Notes: generated from the sequence alone by a model not told the origin. Shown: positions 41,422 through 50,309, numbered from the stretch's first letter. The stretch is 64,000 nucleotides of DNA from Mycobacterium sp. KBS0706 (GCF_005938675.2 NZ_VCCH02000006.1:1-64000); one strand, 5' to 3'. Numbers and translations are program-made.

Positions 41422-42291
41422 TCAAAACAGGTCCGAGTTGATGATCGAGTTGCCGCCCGCATGCGCCACGCCGGTGTCCGCCTTGTCATGCACCGCCCTC
41501 GGAACGAACCCGACCTGCCCGTCTTCGAAATGGTGCAGGACGTAGTCATCGAGGTCCGGCACTTCGGTGCCCGGGTATTGCCGTTTCAGCTGGGACAGGT
41601 CCTTGTCCACGTTTCCGGTGACGACATCCAGCGTGTGCTTCTGTCCCTCGACATAGTTGTCGAAGACGGGAAAGCCATCTTTGTACTCGATATGGTCGAC
41701 CGTGCGGCCGTCTGGCAGCTTCACCGGCTCGTTGAACTCGAACTTGCCGCTTCCGCTTGCCGGGGCCTCGCCGTCCGGCGTGTTCCACTTGCCCTTCTCG
41801 CCCTTCTTGGGCATCTGCAGCTTGCCCTTGAACTCCTCGCACTCCTTGCAGTTGGGCACCTTCTTGCGGGCTTTCAGCATCGCCTCGCGGACCTTGGCCA
41901 TGGCCTGCTTGCGCAGCTCGTCGACCTTCTGCGGCGACAGCCATTGCAGGAACTGGCGCTGCGCGTCGCCGCCCTTCAGCGCCTTGGCCATCAGGCCGCC
42001 GACGAGGTCGGCGATCTTCTCGCCCTTGGCGCCGTAGCGGGCGAATTTACCGGTCTTGCCGATGGCGTCGCCGAGATAGGGAAACATCGAGACGGCAGAC
42101 AGGCCGGCGCCGATCCAGTCGCCCTTCCACAAGGCGGCGGCGGTGGAGATCCCGTCGGAGATCGGCGTCGGGTCGAAGATGCCGGTCACATCGGTGATGA
42201 TCTCCGGATTCTGGACCGCGATCTCCTTGGCCTTGCTCCAGATGTCGTTCTTGAGCTCCTGCTGGCCCAGGCGGTTGAATTCCTGGCTCAT
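41422..42291 (-). CDS. T6SS nuclease effector, HNH/ENDO VII-like (LHH type)
   Basis: 289 aa; ATG 42291 overlaps the adaptor stop (ATGA). Same architecture as the effector at 37874: pre-toxin region with DVTGIFDPTPIS, a hydrophobic stretch (GAGLSAVSMFPYLGDAIGK, 61-79), Cys148/Cys151 in PNCKEC, and C-terminal VLHHFEDGQVGFVPRAVHD plus AHAGGNS (His253, His254, His268, His277). The LHH core places it with HNH/ENDO VII nuclease toxins. It is flanked by its own DUF4123 adaptor and SUKH immunity gene. The N-terminal two thirds and C-terminus are alignable with the paralogue, so the family diversified in place. Activity is predicted, not shown. Confidence 0.77.
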   Translation of the reverse strand: MSQEFNRLGQQELKNDIWSKAKEIAVQNPEIITDVTGIFDPTPISDGISTAAALWKGDWIGAGLSAVSMFPYLGDAIGKTGKFARYGAKGEKIADLVGGLMAKALKGGDAQRQFLQWLSPQKVDELRKQAMAKVREAMLKARKKVPNCKECEEFKGKLQMPKKGEKGKWNTPDGEAPASGSGKFEFNEPVKLPDGRTVDHIEYKDGFPVFDNYVEGQKHTLDVVTGNVDKDLSQLKRQYPGTEVPDLDDYVLHHFEDGQVGFVPRAVHDKADTGVAHAGGNSIINSDLF

Positions 42292-43310
42292 GGCGTCGTC
42301 CCCTGGGGGCGTGGCAGGTCGGGGAACCAATCCTTGAAGTCGCGCAGCTCCTCGGCCTCGACCCAGGCGTCGGCATAGCGGTCATCCGCCAGGATGTCGA
42401 AGCGCCGCTCGGCCGGCAGGTCGGTGCGCCGCAGCACGGCGGTGATCTGCTGCTGGCGGTGGAAGCCGGGCGCCATGCGCCACATCAGGTCGCAGAACAG
42501 CCGGATATGGGCGAGGTCGGAGATGCCGTAGGAGAACGCCAGCTCGATGCCGCGATTGACCATCGAGCGCTGCGCCCCTTCGGGAAAGAAGGACATGCGC
42601 TGCCCATGATCCGGCCGCAGGTGATCGAGCACATGCTCGACCAGCATCGGCCGGTTGAACAGGAGCGGCGCCTCCATCTGCGCGCGCGTCAGCGTCAGGA
42701 AGGGCCGGATGCCGGAGCCGGCCAGGTCGATCCCGGGGAGGCTTTGCAGCCGGTCCGTGGTCGCGATCCCGCCATCGGGCTTCGGCTCGATGATGCGGGC
42801 GGCGAAGCGGTCATCCGCTTCCAGCCTCAGGCGCATGAAGCCTTGGTCGCCCAGCTCGGTCATCGTCAGGTCGATGCCGTCGAACAGATGCCGGCGCTGC
42901 TCCGCCGACAGGAAGCCGACCTGGCTGTTCCAGATGAAAGGATCGAAGAAGCGGAAATAGACCAGCTGGTCTTCCCAGGTCCGGATCTTCACGAAGCGGC
43001 GCAGATGCCGGCGGACCGAGTCGAAGTCCCGGTGCGACACCAGGAACACGCCCCAGCGCCGGCCCAGCCCTTCCTCGATCAGCCAGCTCCACAAGCCGCC
43101 ATGCGGCCCGGCCGTCGCCAGCCAGGGCGCCTCGTCGCCATACTCCGCGAGGGCCTCGCCCTGGTACAGGGACGCGCTCTCCTCGGCCAGGCCCTGCAGC
43201 AGCGTCCGGATGTTCCGGTCGCGGCCGGCATCGGCGACGATATAGAGCCTGGCCCCGTCGCCGGCGGCGGCGCGCCCGGCTTCGAGAAAGTCGAGGGCCG
43301 CCTGCATCAT
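42288..43310 (-). CDS. DUF4123 effector adaptor (Tap/TEC family)
   Basis: 340 aa; ATG 43310 overlaps the vgrG stop (ATGA). RLYIVADAGRDRNIRTLLQG, YQGEALAEYGDEAPWLA and RRWGVFLVSHRDFDSVRRHL are typical of DUF4123. These chaperones bind a cognate effector and hand it to VgrG but are not secreted. Immediate position between vgrG and effector fits this. The intact copy allows the lesion in the duplicate at 38811-39849 to be located. Confidence 0.87.
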   Translation of the reverse strand: MMQAALDFLEAGRAAAGDGARLYIVADAGRDRNIRTLLQGLAEESASLYQGEALAEYGDEAPWLATAGPHGGLWSWLIEEGLGRRWGVFLVSHRDFDSVRRHLRRFVKIRTWEDQLVYFRFFDPFIWNSQVGFLSAEQRRHLFDGIDLTMTELGDQGFMRLRLEADDRFAARIIEPKPDGGIATTDRLQSLPGIDLAGSGIRPFLTLTRAQMEAPLLFNRPMLVEHVLDHLRPDHGQRMSFFPEGAQRSMVNRGIELAFSYGISDLAHIRLFCDLMWRMAPGFHRQQQITAVLRRTDLPAERRFDILADDRYADAWVEAEELRDFKDWFPDLPRPQGTTP

Positions 43311-45769
43311 GGCTTGGACTTCTGGGCCGGGCATTCCTCGCTGAAGGCCAGGTCGGTTCCCTTGCCGGGGCCGCCCGAGGAGAAGTCGATCGAGTTGCCC
43401 TTGATCTCCACCTTCAGCCCCTTGATGACGATGCCGGTTTCGTTGATCTCGATCGACCCGCCCGGTGCCGAGAGCAGGATCTTCTCCTTCGCCGCCGTGA
43501 AATGCTGCTTGGTGCGATGGACGATCTTCTCGCCCGAGACGAGGTCGACGGTCTCCCCGACCTTGGTGCGCAGCTCCGTGCCGACCTTGACGACATAGGC
43601 CTGTCCGACATTGACGGTCTTGGCGACGCCGACCTGTTCGTGGCGGCCGACACCGATGGTGTCGGCCTGGAAGCTGCCGACGACGGTGTTCTTCATGCCG
43701 GGCAGGGAGAACAGCTGGTTGACCGCGGTGCCGAGTCCGGTGCCGGAGGCCTGCAGCGCGGCGCCGGCGTCCTGGCGCGTGCTGGGGCCGGCCACCAGCC
43801 CGGACAGCGCGTTGAGGGCGGGGCCGGCGAGGAAGCCGAGCGCCGAGCCGCCGATCAGCCCGGCGAAGCTCTGCATCAGCGCCGGGGTCGCGGACAAGGC
43901 GCCGGCGGCCAGGCTGCCGGCGAGCCCGGAACCGTCGCCGCCGCCGGAACCGCCGCCCCCACCCGAGAAGGCGCCACCCCGCTGGGCGATGCTGGTGGCC
44001 TGGGCGATCAGCCCGGCCGAGGAGCCGGCGAGCCCGGCGACATTGGACAGGAGGCTGGAGGCGCCGCCGCCGGCGCCGCCGACCGTCAGGTTCATCGAGC
44101 CGCCGATCTCCTCCTTGTGGTTGGCGGCGACGTTGATCGCCTTGCTGGCGCCGATGCTCTCGACCTTGTCGTTGTCGACCCGCTTCACATGGTTGTTGCG
44201 GACCTTGAGCGTGTGGTCCTTCTGGGCGTGGAGGAACAGGTTCTCCCGGCCGGTGTCGTCCTCCATCGAGATCTCGTTGTTGCCGACATAGCCCTCGGCC
44301 TTGTGCGACAGCGAACGCCAGGTCGAGCGCGTCTTGTTGTCGGGAAAGGCGTAGGAGACCATGTTGTCCGGGTTCGGCGCGGTGCCGATGCACAGCGGCT
44401 TGTCCGGATCGCCGTCGACATAGGTGATGAAGGCGGTCATGCCGATGCGCGGCTTCACCTGCAGACCGTGATTGCCGCCGGAGACGGCGTGGCAGACCTG
44501 GATCCAGCAGCTGTCGCCGTCGCGCTTCCTGGCATAGCGGTCCCAGTGGAAGGCCACCTGGATGCGGCCGTACTGGTCGATCCAGATCTCCTCGCCCGGC
44601 GGGCCGACCACGGTCGCGGTCTGCACCCCCTCGATCTTCGGGTGCGGGGTCTTCTGCTCGGGCACGAAGGGCTTGTTCGCCGGCATGGCGGCGAAACGGT
44701 TGGCGTAGCTCGGCCCTTCGATCCCGGCGTCCGGGGCGTAGGTCGGGTCCTTGGCCTCGTGGTCGACCGAGATCACGGTGTAGTCGCCGTTCTCGGCCGC
44801 GATCGGGTGGCCGTACAGGGTGAAGCCCTGGCCCGGGGCGATGCGGCGGTTGCCGCTGTCGGCCGCGATCGTGTCGAAGGCGGCCTCATGCACCTCCATG
44901 CGGCGCCTTGTGATGTGGTCGGCCCGGCCCTTCTCCAAGAACCGTCCGCCCCAGCGATACATCTCGAACGGCTTGGAGGTCTTGATCGGGTTGACCGTCG
45001 GCTGCGCCCGGGTCAGGTCCTGCCGCGGCGTCTCGAAGTTCCAGTCCGATTCGGCCACCGCGCCGGGCTTGAAGGCCCAGCGCCGGGTCCAGACCGTGAC
45101 GTCGTTCAGGTCGACATTGGTCGTGGTGTAGCGCAGCCGAGGCTCCTCGCCCGGGGCGAAGGCGCGCGGATTGTCGGCGACCACCAGCACGTGGCGGGCC
45201 GCGCCGCCGTCCTGGCCGGCCTCATGGCGGAACCACCAGCACCATCCTTCCTCCTCCAGCAGCCGGAAGGCGAAGTTCAGGTCGGTCTCGTTGTACTGGA
45301 CGCAGTAGCCGCGGGGCTCCTTCGGCCCGGTGACGGCGCCGAAGTCGTAGTCCCGGATCCCGGCCTCGCCGAAGATGGTCTCGAGGATCTGCTGCGTCGT
45401 CTGATGCTGGAAGATGCGGCAGTCGGAAGTGTGCGAGAACAGCCACAGCCAGGGCCTGGCGGTGACGGTGTAGGCGCGCATGCCGTCGCCGACCGCATGT
45501 CCCGCCTCGATCGCGCCGACCACGCCGGACCAGCTGCGCCGTGAGCCGCCGGGCAGCTCCAGGGTCCAGGACAGCGGCAGGCCGACCACCTCGTCCGGCG
45601 CGATGTCCTGGCGCTTCGAGCGCACGTGCAGCCGGAAGTCGAACAGGTCGCACAGCGTTTCCTGCCCCTGCATCCGTTCCAGCAGCAGGACGTCCCGGCC
45701 CAGCGGCGTGTCGATCGACAACAGCCGGCCGGCCTGCGTCAATGAGCCGACGTAATCGTACCCCGCCAT
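43307..45769 (-). CDS. vgrG: T6SS spike protein VgrG with Gly/Ala-rich insert
   Basis: 820 aa, longer than the usual 600-700. Residues 1-390: gp27-like part (YVQYNETDLNFAFRLLEEEG-type sequence at 158-175). 391-470: gp5 OB-fold with WIDQYGRIQVAFHWDR. 500-560: start of the beta-helix needle. 564-689: a Gly/Ala/Ser-rich insert (with GGAFSGGGGGSGGGDGSG and a hydrophobic FAGLIGGSALGFLAGPAL segment). 690-800: the needle resumes with KVGTELRTKVGETVDLVSG and INETGIVIKGLKVEIKGNS. VgrG trimers form the puncturing spike. First gene of an operon that also supplies adaptors, effectors, immunity and PAAR. No catalytic C-terminal domain is seen. Confidence 0.93.
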   Translation of the reverse strand: MAGYDYVGSLTQAGRLLSIDTPLGRDVLLLERMQGQETLCDLFDFRLHVRSKRQDIAPDEVVGLPLSWTLELPGGSRRSWSGVVGAIEAGHAVGDGMRAYTVTARPWLWLFSHTSDCRIFQHQTTQQILETIFGEAGIRDYDFGAVTGPKEPRGYCVQYNETDLNFAFRLLEEEGWCWWFRHEAGQDGGAARHVLVVADNPRAFAPGEEPRLRYTTTNVDLNDVTVWTRRWAFKPGAVAESDWNFETPRQDLTRAQPTVNPIKTSKPFEMYRWGGRFLEKGRADHITRRRMEVHEAAFDTIAADSGNRRIAPGQGFTLYGHPIAAENGDYTVISVDHEAKDPTYAPDAGIEGPSYANRFAAMPANKPFVPEQKTPHPKIEGVQTATVVGPPGEEIWIDQYGRIQVAFHWDRYARKRDGDSCWIQVCHAVSGGNHGLQVKPRIGMTAFITYVDGDPDKPLCIGTAPNPDNMVSYAFPDNKTRSTWRSLSHKAEGYVGNNEISMEDDTGRENLFLHAQKDHTLKVRNNHVKRVDNDKVESIGASKAINVAANHKEEIGGSMNLTVGGAGGGASSLLSNVAGLAGSSAGLIAQATSIAQRGGAFSGGGGGSGGGDGSGLAGSLAAGALSATPALMQSFAGLIGGSALGFLAGPALNALSGLVAGPSTRQDAGAALQASGTGLGTAVNQLFSLPGMKNTVVGSFQADTIGVGRHEQVGVAKTVNVGQAYVVKVGTELRTKVGETVDLVSGEKIVHRTKQHFTAAKEKILLSAPGGSIEINETGIVIKGLKVEIKGNSIDFSSGGPGKGTDLAFSEECPAQKSKP

Positions 45770-45992
45770 GGCAACAATCCCGACTGGATCGAAATCTGAT
45801 CAACTTGTCGCCAGATCGGGCGGCTTTGGCAAGCCAGGAGATAGGATCGGAGTCGGAGTCAGGAGTTTCTCCGTGTCCGGAGGCCGAGATTCATGTCTGT
45901 TTTGTTACGAGAAGGGACATCCGGCCTATCCGATTGGCCGATTCCCCCGGCGCATGTCCGTGGGCAGATCGTTGCAGACATGCCTGTCGATT
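45770..45992 (-). promoter_or_regulatory. Leader region of the vgrG operon
   Basis: 223 bp without a gene between the stop of the MEKHLA gene (45993, same strand) and the vgrG start. It should hold the vgrG promoter and the end of the biosynthetic arm. It is less GC-rich than its flanks. The vgrG ribosome site is weak (GGGATT). I found no sigma-54 element with correct spacing and no clear terminator. Confidence 0.3.
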
Positions 45993-46496
45993 CTACATCT
46001 CCCGCCAGTCCCGGAAGGCCGCGGCCTGGCCGTGCAGCGCGCCGGCCTCGTCGACCAGCTGCCAGACGGTGGCGCTCTCGATCCAGAAGCGCCGGCCGGA
46101 CTTGGCGATGCGCAGGCCGCGGTAGTCGCCGATGAAGCCGTCGCGGGTGACGGCGTCCAGCAGGCGCTGCCGCTCCGCCCGGTCCGGCGCCTCGGCCGAG
46201 AGGCGGGACGGCAGCGTCGTGAACTCGTCCCAGCCATATTCGAAGCGGGCCTGGGCCGCCCGGTTGGCATAGATGAAGCGCGGATCGGCATCGGTGTTGT
46301 GCGCCAGGACGCAGAACGGCGCCGCCTCGTACAGCCAGCGCGCCCGGGCCTCGTCGTCGCGGGCGTCTTCCGGCAGCAGCGGCGCGCCGACCAGCCGGGC
46401 ATGGCTGCCGGCCAGGAGGCGGAGGAAATCGGGATCGCGGGCGAGGCTCACGGCATAGAGGTCGGCTCGCGGGGCGGGGCGGGACTGCATGGTCAC
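45993..46496 (-). CDS. MEKHLA-domain (PAS-like) protein
   Basis: 167 aa. The start is GTG 46496, overlapping the previous stop (GTGA), or ATG 46490. Nearly the whole length matches the MEKHLA domain: FLRLLAGSHARLVGAPLLP, WLYEAAPFCVLAHNT, FIYANRAAQARFEYGWDEF, LPSRLSAEAP, GFIGDYRGLRI, GRRFWIESATVWQLVDE and GQAAAF. The domain is PAS-like and may bind a small ligand or cofactor; there is no output domain. Translational coupling to the TPP enzyme suggests it senses or serves that pathway. Confidence 0.85.
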   Translation of the reverse strand: MTMQSRPAPRADLYAVSLARDPDFLRLLAGSHARLVGAPLLPEDARDDEARARWLYEAAPFCVLAHNTDADPRFIYANRAAQARFEYGWDEFTTLPSRLSAEAPDRAERQRLLDAVTRDGFIGDYRGLRIAKSGRRFWIESATVWQLVDEAGALHGQAAAFRDWREM

Positions 46497-48238
46497 AGGT
46501 TGCCGGCCCGAGGGTTGATGCCGAGGATGTGGCCGGAATCGACCGGCACCGTGACCAGCGTCGAGGCCGGGCCTGCGCGATGGGCGTCGAGGATGTCGTC
46601 CAGATTGGTGAGCTCGGGGCGAAGCGCCGCCGACCGCCAGCCGCAGGCGCCGGCCATGGCGCCGAAATCCATCCGGGTCAGCCGGAAGTGGCGGCGCGAC
46701 GCCGGCGCATCCGGGATGATGGTGTGCACCCCCTGCTCGATGATGCCGTAGCTGGCATTGTCGAGCACGAACAGCAGGAGGCCAAGGTCGCGGGCCTCCG
46801 CCAGATATCCGGCGAACAGGCGGAAGCAGCCGTCGCCGGTGAAGCCGACGACATCGCTCTCCGGCGCGGCGAGCTTGGCGCCGATCGCCAGGCCGAGCAC
46901 GTTGCCCATGGCCGAGCCGCGATACAGCGAGAAGAAGCGCGCCTGCGGATGGGGGCGCTGGACGACGTATTGCCGGTCCTTATAGGCCAGGCAGACATCG
47001 TCGAAGCCGATGGTGTTCGGCCGCCAGCGCGCATCCAGCGCCCGGAGCAGCGCGGCCATGTCGACATGGCCAGGCTTCGGCGCCCCGGGCCGGCGTGTGT
47101 TGAGGTCGTCCGGCGCCGGATCGGCCCGGCGGGTCTCCGGCAACTGCCAGTCGAGCCGATCGAGCAAGGACTCGAGCGCCGTGTCCAGCGGGGCGACGAG
47201 CTGCCGGTAGACGCCGGCGGCGCGGTGGCCGAATCCCCCTTCGACCTGGCCGTAGCCGCCCTGCAGCCCGGTCAGGACGAAGGTGTCGCCGGCGGCATAG
47301 GGGGCGTGGTTGACCGTGTATTCGTCCGGGCAGGCGCCGAGGACCAGCAGCACGTCCTCCGCCCCGATGCTTTGCCAGAGCCGGATCGCCGCGTCGTTAC
47401 CGCCGAAGGAGATATAGCCGAAGCCGCGGGGATTGCCGCGCTCGACCCCGTTGGCGCCGTTGATGCTCCAGACGATGGGGGCCCCGAGCCGCTCGCACAG
47501 GCGGGAGGTCAACTGCGGCGCGTCGGGAACCCGGGCCAGCTCCTCGCCGGCGAGGATGACGACGCGCCGGCCGCGGATGCTGCGGCAGAACGCATCCATG
47601 AAGGCGTCCGTCCCGGCCGGCGCGGCAGCCGGATCGGGGGGCGAGGGCGCGCGATACGGGTCCGCCGCCATCTCGGTCCTGAGCGCCCCATGGTCGAGGA
47701 CCAGGACGACCGGCTTGCAGCGCTTCAGCTGGGCATGGGCCTGCTGCAGCTGCCGTCGCATGGCAGCGGCGTCATCCAGCACGAAGACGCCGTCCGGCAG
47801 CTCCGCCCGCAGCTGCGCCAGCATGTGGCTGCCATGGCGGCTGGTGTCCTGCAGCGGGCTCAGCCCTTCGGTCGAGGCCGGCGAGGCCGGGATGATGTAG
47901 ACCGCCGGGATGTCGTGCAGCTTGGCGTCGCTGAGGCCGCAGCCCAGCAGCTTGGTCGCGGCACCCGTCGTCGCGACGCAGGCGCCGATGCGGCCGGACG
48001 CCAGCCAGCTGCCGAGCGGCACGAAGCCGGCGGCGTATTCGCCGAGCGACAGGAAGCGCATCCCGTCCGGCTCGCTCGCGCCGGCCGCATCCTCGCCCGG
48101 CTGCAGCGGGGGCAGAGTCTCCAGGAAGCGGATCGTGCCGCCGCCGGTGACGCCGGCACAGAATTCGATGCCCCAGGACTCCAACGTCGCCACCAGGGCC
48201 TCGTAACCGGTCACGGTTTCCGCAACATGAATATCCAT
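46493..48238 (-). CDS. Thiamine-diphosphate-dependent enzyme (acetolactate synthase/decarboxylase family)
   Basis: 581 aa, normal for the family. N-terminal PYR domain with GVTGGGTIRFLETL and a likely catalytic Glu in FLSLGEYAAGF; a central domain (about 215-350); C-terminal PP domain with the TPP motif beginning GDGCFRLFAGYL and ending LDNASYGII. No FAD-type or ACT subunit is adjacent, so it is probably not the housekeeping acetolactate synthase. Family reactions are decarboxylation of 2-oxo acids and acyloin-type carboligation. It is coupled to a MEKHLA protein and preceded by a homocitrate/isopropylmalate synthase-like gene, which could supply or use a 2-oxo acid. Substrate unknown. Confidence 0.8.
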   Translation of the reverse strand: MDIHVAETVTGYEALVATLESWGIEFCAGVTGGGTIRFLETLPPLQPGEDAAGASEPDGMRFLSLGEYAAGFVPLGSWLASGRIGACVATTGAATKLLGCGLSDAKLHDIPAVYIIPASPASTEGLSPLQDTSRHGSHMLAQLRAELPDGVFVLDDAAAMRRQLQQAHAQLKRCKPVVLVLDHGALRTEMAADPYRAPSPPDPAAAPAGTDAFMDAFCRSIRGRRVVILAGEELARVPDAPQLTSRLCERLGAPIVWSINGANGVERGNPRGFGYISFGGNDAAIRLWQSIGAEDVLLVLGACPDEYTVNHAPYAAGDTFVLTGLQGGYGQVEGGFGHRAAGVYRQLVAPLDTALESLLDRLDWQLPETRRADPAPDDLNTRRPGAPKPGHVDMAALLRALDARWRPNTIGFDDVCLAYKDRQYVVQRPHPQARFFSLYRGSAMGNVLGLAIGAKLAAPESDVVGFTGDGCFRLFAGYLAEARDLGLLLFVLDNASYGIIEQGVHTIIPDAPASRRHFRLTRMDFGAMAGACGWRSAALRPELTNLDDILDAHRAGPASTLVTVPVDSGHILGINPRAGNL

Positions 48239-48293
48239 GCGAACGCCTCGAATTCACGGGAGTGTGGTGCGACGAGCCGGGCTGGGGCTTCGG

Positions 48294-49469
48294 TCAGGCC
48301 GGCAGCGCGGCTTCCGTCGTGCTCTGCAGGACCAGGGAGCGCAGCTTGCTGTCGCTGCAGACCGGCTCTTCCGACGCCGTCAGCTCGCGATAGAGGGATT
48401 CGACGAGGCCGGGCGTCGGCGACAGGCCGAAGGCCTCGATCTTCGCCTTCAGCGCATGCCGGCCGGAATGGCGGCTGATCACCATCCGGCGCTCGGCGCC
48501 GAACATGTCCGGCTCCAGGAACTCGTAGGTCTGCGGGTTGCGGATGATCGCGGCCTGATGGATGCCCGCGGCGGTGGCGAAGGCGTTCTCGCCGATGATG
48601 GCCTTGCCGCGTGCCATCGGCAGCTGGATGCTGTCGATCAGCAGCCGGCAGGCGGCATAGACCCGGCGAATGTCGATGGTCGTCGACCGGTTGAAATGCG
48701 TCGGATGGGCCGTCAGGGCGGCGACCACCTCCTCCAGGGCGCAATTCCCGGCGCGCTCGCCGATGCCGCACAGCGTCACCTGGATCTCGTCGATCCCCGC
48801 CTCGATGGCGGCGAGGGTGTTGGCGACCGCCAGGCCGAGATCGTCATGGGCGTGCATGGCGACCTTGACCTCCGCCGGCACATGCGCCCGCACGGTCTCG
48901 ACCAGGGCCGGCACCCGGCCGGGCAGGAGGCAGCCGACGGTGTCCGGGATCAGGATCATGGTCGCGCCGGCGCGGGCGGCGGCCTCGCACATCGCGCCGA
49001 GGAAGTCCGGGTCCGCCCGGGTCGCGTCCTCGGGGGCGACACAGATGTCGTCGAAGCCGATCCGCCGGGCGAGCTGGACCGCGCTCTCGATCTCGTCGAG
49101 CGCCTGCTGGTGCGAGATCTGGCGCTTGTGGCGCAGGTGGATCTCGGAGGCGACGCCGAGGATCTCGATCTGCGCCGACCGGGCCGGCTCCACGGCCTTG
49201 GCGGCGGCCTCGATGTCGGTGCGGCTGGCCCGGGCGAAGGCGCAGATCCGGCTGTCCCGCACCGCCTCGGCGATGGCGCGGACGGCGGCGAGGTCGTTGT
49301 CGGACGCCGCCGGAAATCCCGCCTCGATCGTGTTCACCCCCAGCGCCTCGAGCTCGCGGGCGATGCGCAGCTTCTGCTGCAGCGACATGGCATTCCCGGG
49401 CGCCTGCTCGCCATCGCGCAGGCTGGTGTCGAAAATCGTCAACGGCCGATGACTACAAACAGTCGGCAT
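48294..49469 (-). CDS. Homocitrate/2-isopropylmalate synthase-like enzyme without regulatory domain
   Basis: 391 aa from ATG 49469 (GGAGA upstream). HMGL-like TIM barrel of the Claisen-condensing acyl-CoA synthases: [13 protein letters not shown] (metal-binding Asp, catalytic Arg), [20 protein letters not shown] (His-x-His) and [13 protein letters not shown]. The C-terminal helical part is present but the roughly 120-residue LeuA allosteric dimer domain is missing, as in NifV or homocitrate synthases. It condenses an acyl-CoA with a 2-oxo acid; which pair cannot be told. Lack of leucine-type feedback and its place in a biosynthetic locus suggest a dedicated role rather than leucine synthesis. 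First gene of the minus-strand arm. Confidence 0.82.
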   Translation of the reverse strand: MPTVCSHRPLTIFDTSLRDGEQAPGNAMSLQQKLRIARELEALGVNTIEAGFPAASDNDLAAVRAIAEAVRDSRICAFARASRTDIEAAAKAVEPARSAQIEILGVASEIHLRHKRQISHQQALDEIESAVQLARRIGFDDICVAPEDATRADPDFLGAMCEAAARAGATMILIPDTVGCLLPGRVPALVETVRAHVPAEVKVAMHAHDDLGLAVANTLAAIEAGIDEIQVTLCGIGERAGNCALEEVVAALTAHPTHFNRSTTIDIRRVYAACRLLIDSIQLPMARGKAIIGENAFATAAGIHQAAIIRNPQTYEFLEPDMFGAERRMVISRHSGRHALKAKIEAFGLSPTPGLVESLYRELTASEEPVCSDSKLRSLVLQSTTEAALPA

Positions 49470-50309
49470 GGTCTGATCTCCAATCAGGTCGCCATCACGT
49501 TTCCCGAAGGACTTCGGGTTCTGATTGAGGAGGCGTGGATTGCTTCGCCCAGGCGTCTTCATTCTCGAAGTGGAGTCGCATTGGTAAGACGGGTGTATTG
49601 GCCAGATGGCCGCTTTCTCAACTTACTCGCAAATCTGCGAATATAGTTGGAAGCGGATTTCTCGTTTATCGGACATTATTTAACTGTGCGTATTTTGCAG
49701 AGTCAAAAGAATCCTTATGTCAAAAAATGCAATCAATTTTATTTTAATAAGCTAAGAGAGTGAGAAAAAGTTCGGAACTATTATCGTAATATCTGACGCC
49801 TAGCTTTGCGGCAATCCCAGGCGGCTTTCTGGTAGGCGCCGCTGTCGGCCCGATAGCCCACATTACATCGGGCTTCAGCGGTGGCCGAAGGGATCCACAG
49901 ATCATCGGCGCTAATAAACATTTGTTTAAAGATTGGCTGATCATCATTTTGCGGCATTCGATGCGAATATAAGCACATTGGTCAAAATTGCAGCAGGCTT
50001 CGGACATGGCAACTCGTCGCCGGCAACCAACTCTATGAGAATCCGTGGCTTTCCCGTTACTCTGGTTATATTACTTAATGTGCATAAATCTTTAGATAAT
50101 ATAGCCTGATGTTGATTCGAGAAAAAGTTCCCACAACCCGCATTTTTTAAGTTGCGATTTTCCTAACCAAATGGCACATCAAGTCTAAGAGACTATGCAG
50201 TCTCGATTGATAAAAAACTTCCCGCCGCCAACTGGTGTGTTCGCGCTTTCGAGTCGCAGTTGCGCTCTCGCAGATTTCGCGCGAGTCTTTGCAAATTGTG
50301 GGGGATGCT
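49470..50309. promoter_or_regulatory. 840-bp AT-rich divergent gap of the biosynthetic locus
   Basis: Between the synthase gene (minus) and the CCR gene (plus). Most of it is 40-50% GC, in contrast with about 70% around it, with runs such as AAAAAATGCAATC near 49722. It must carry the promoters of both arms. Within it, 49800-49920 is locally GC-rich and contains a short minus-strand reading frame listed separately. Low GC over this length may mark an insertion scar or a large regulatory region; no regulator gene is present. Confidence 0.45.
49781..49978 (-). CDS. Possible small protein in the AT-rich gap
   Basis: 65 aa from ATG 49978; a shorter 46-aa version starts at the internal Met at position 20. 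The part after residue 20 (ISADDLWIPSATAEARCNVG, GYRADSGAYQKAAWDCRKAR) has ordinary amino-acid composition, a moderate GC preference at third codon positions and higher GC than the flanks, as a coding segment or a gene remnant would. No ribosome site is evident, and no family is recognised. Low confidence. Confidence 0.25.
   Translation of the reverse strand: MCLYSHRMPQNDDQPIFKQMFISADDLWIPSATAEARCNVGYRADSGAYQKAAWDCRKARRQILR

Noticed and set aside
45780..45860. Sigma-54-like TGGCTTGCC before vgrG
   Set aside because: Spacing between GG and GC is 9, not 10, and the flanking consensus is poor.
48294..49469. Leucine-pathway 2-isopropylmalate synthase
   Set aside because: The C-terminal regulatory domain is missing and no leuB, leuC or leuD is nearby; left as homocitrate/isopropylmalate synthase-like.
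49744..50007. 87-residue minus-strand frame in the AT-rich gap
   Set aside because: No ribosome site, unlikely composition, and it overlaps the slightly better candidate at 49781-49978 in another frame.
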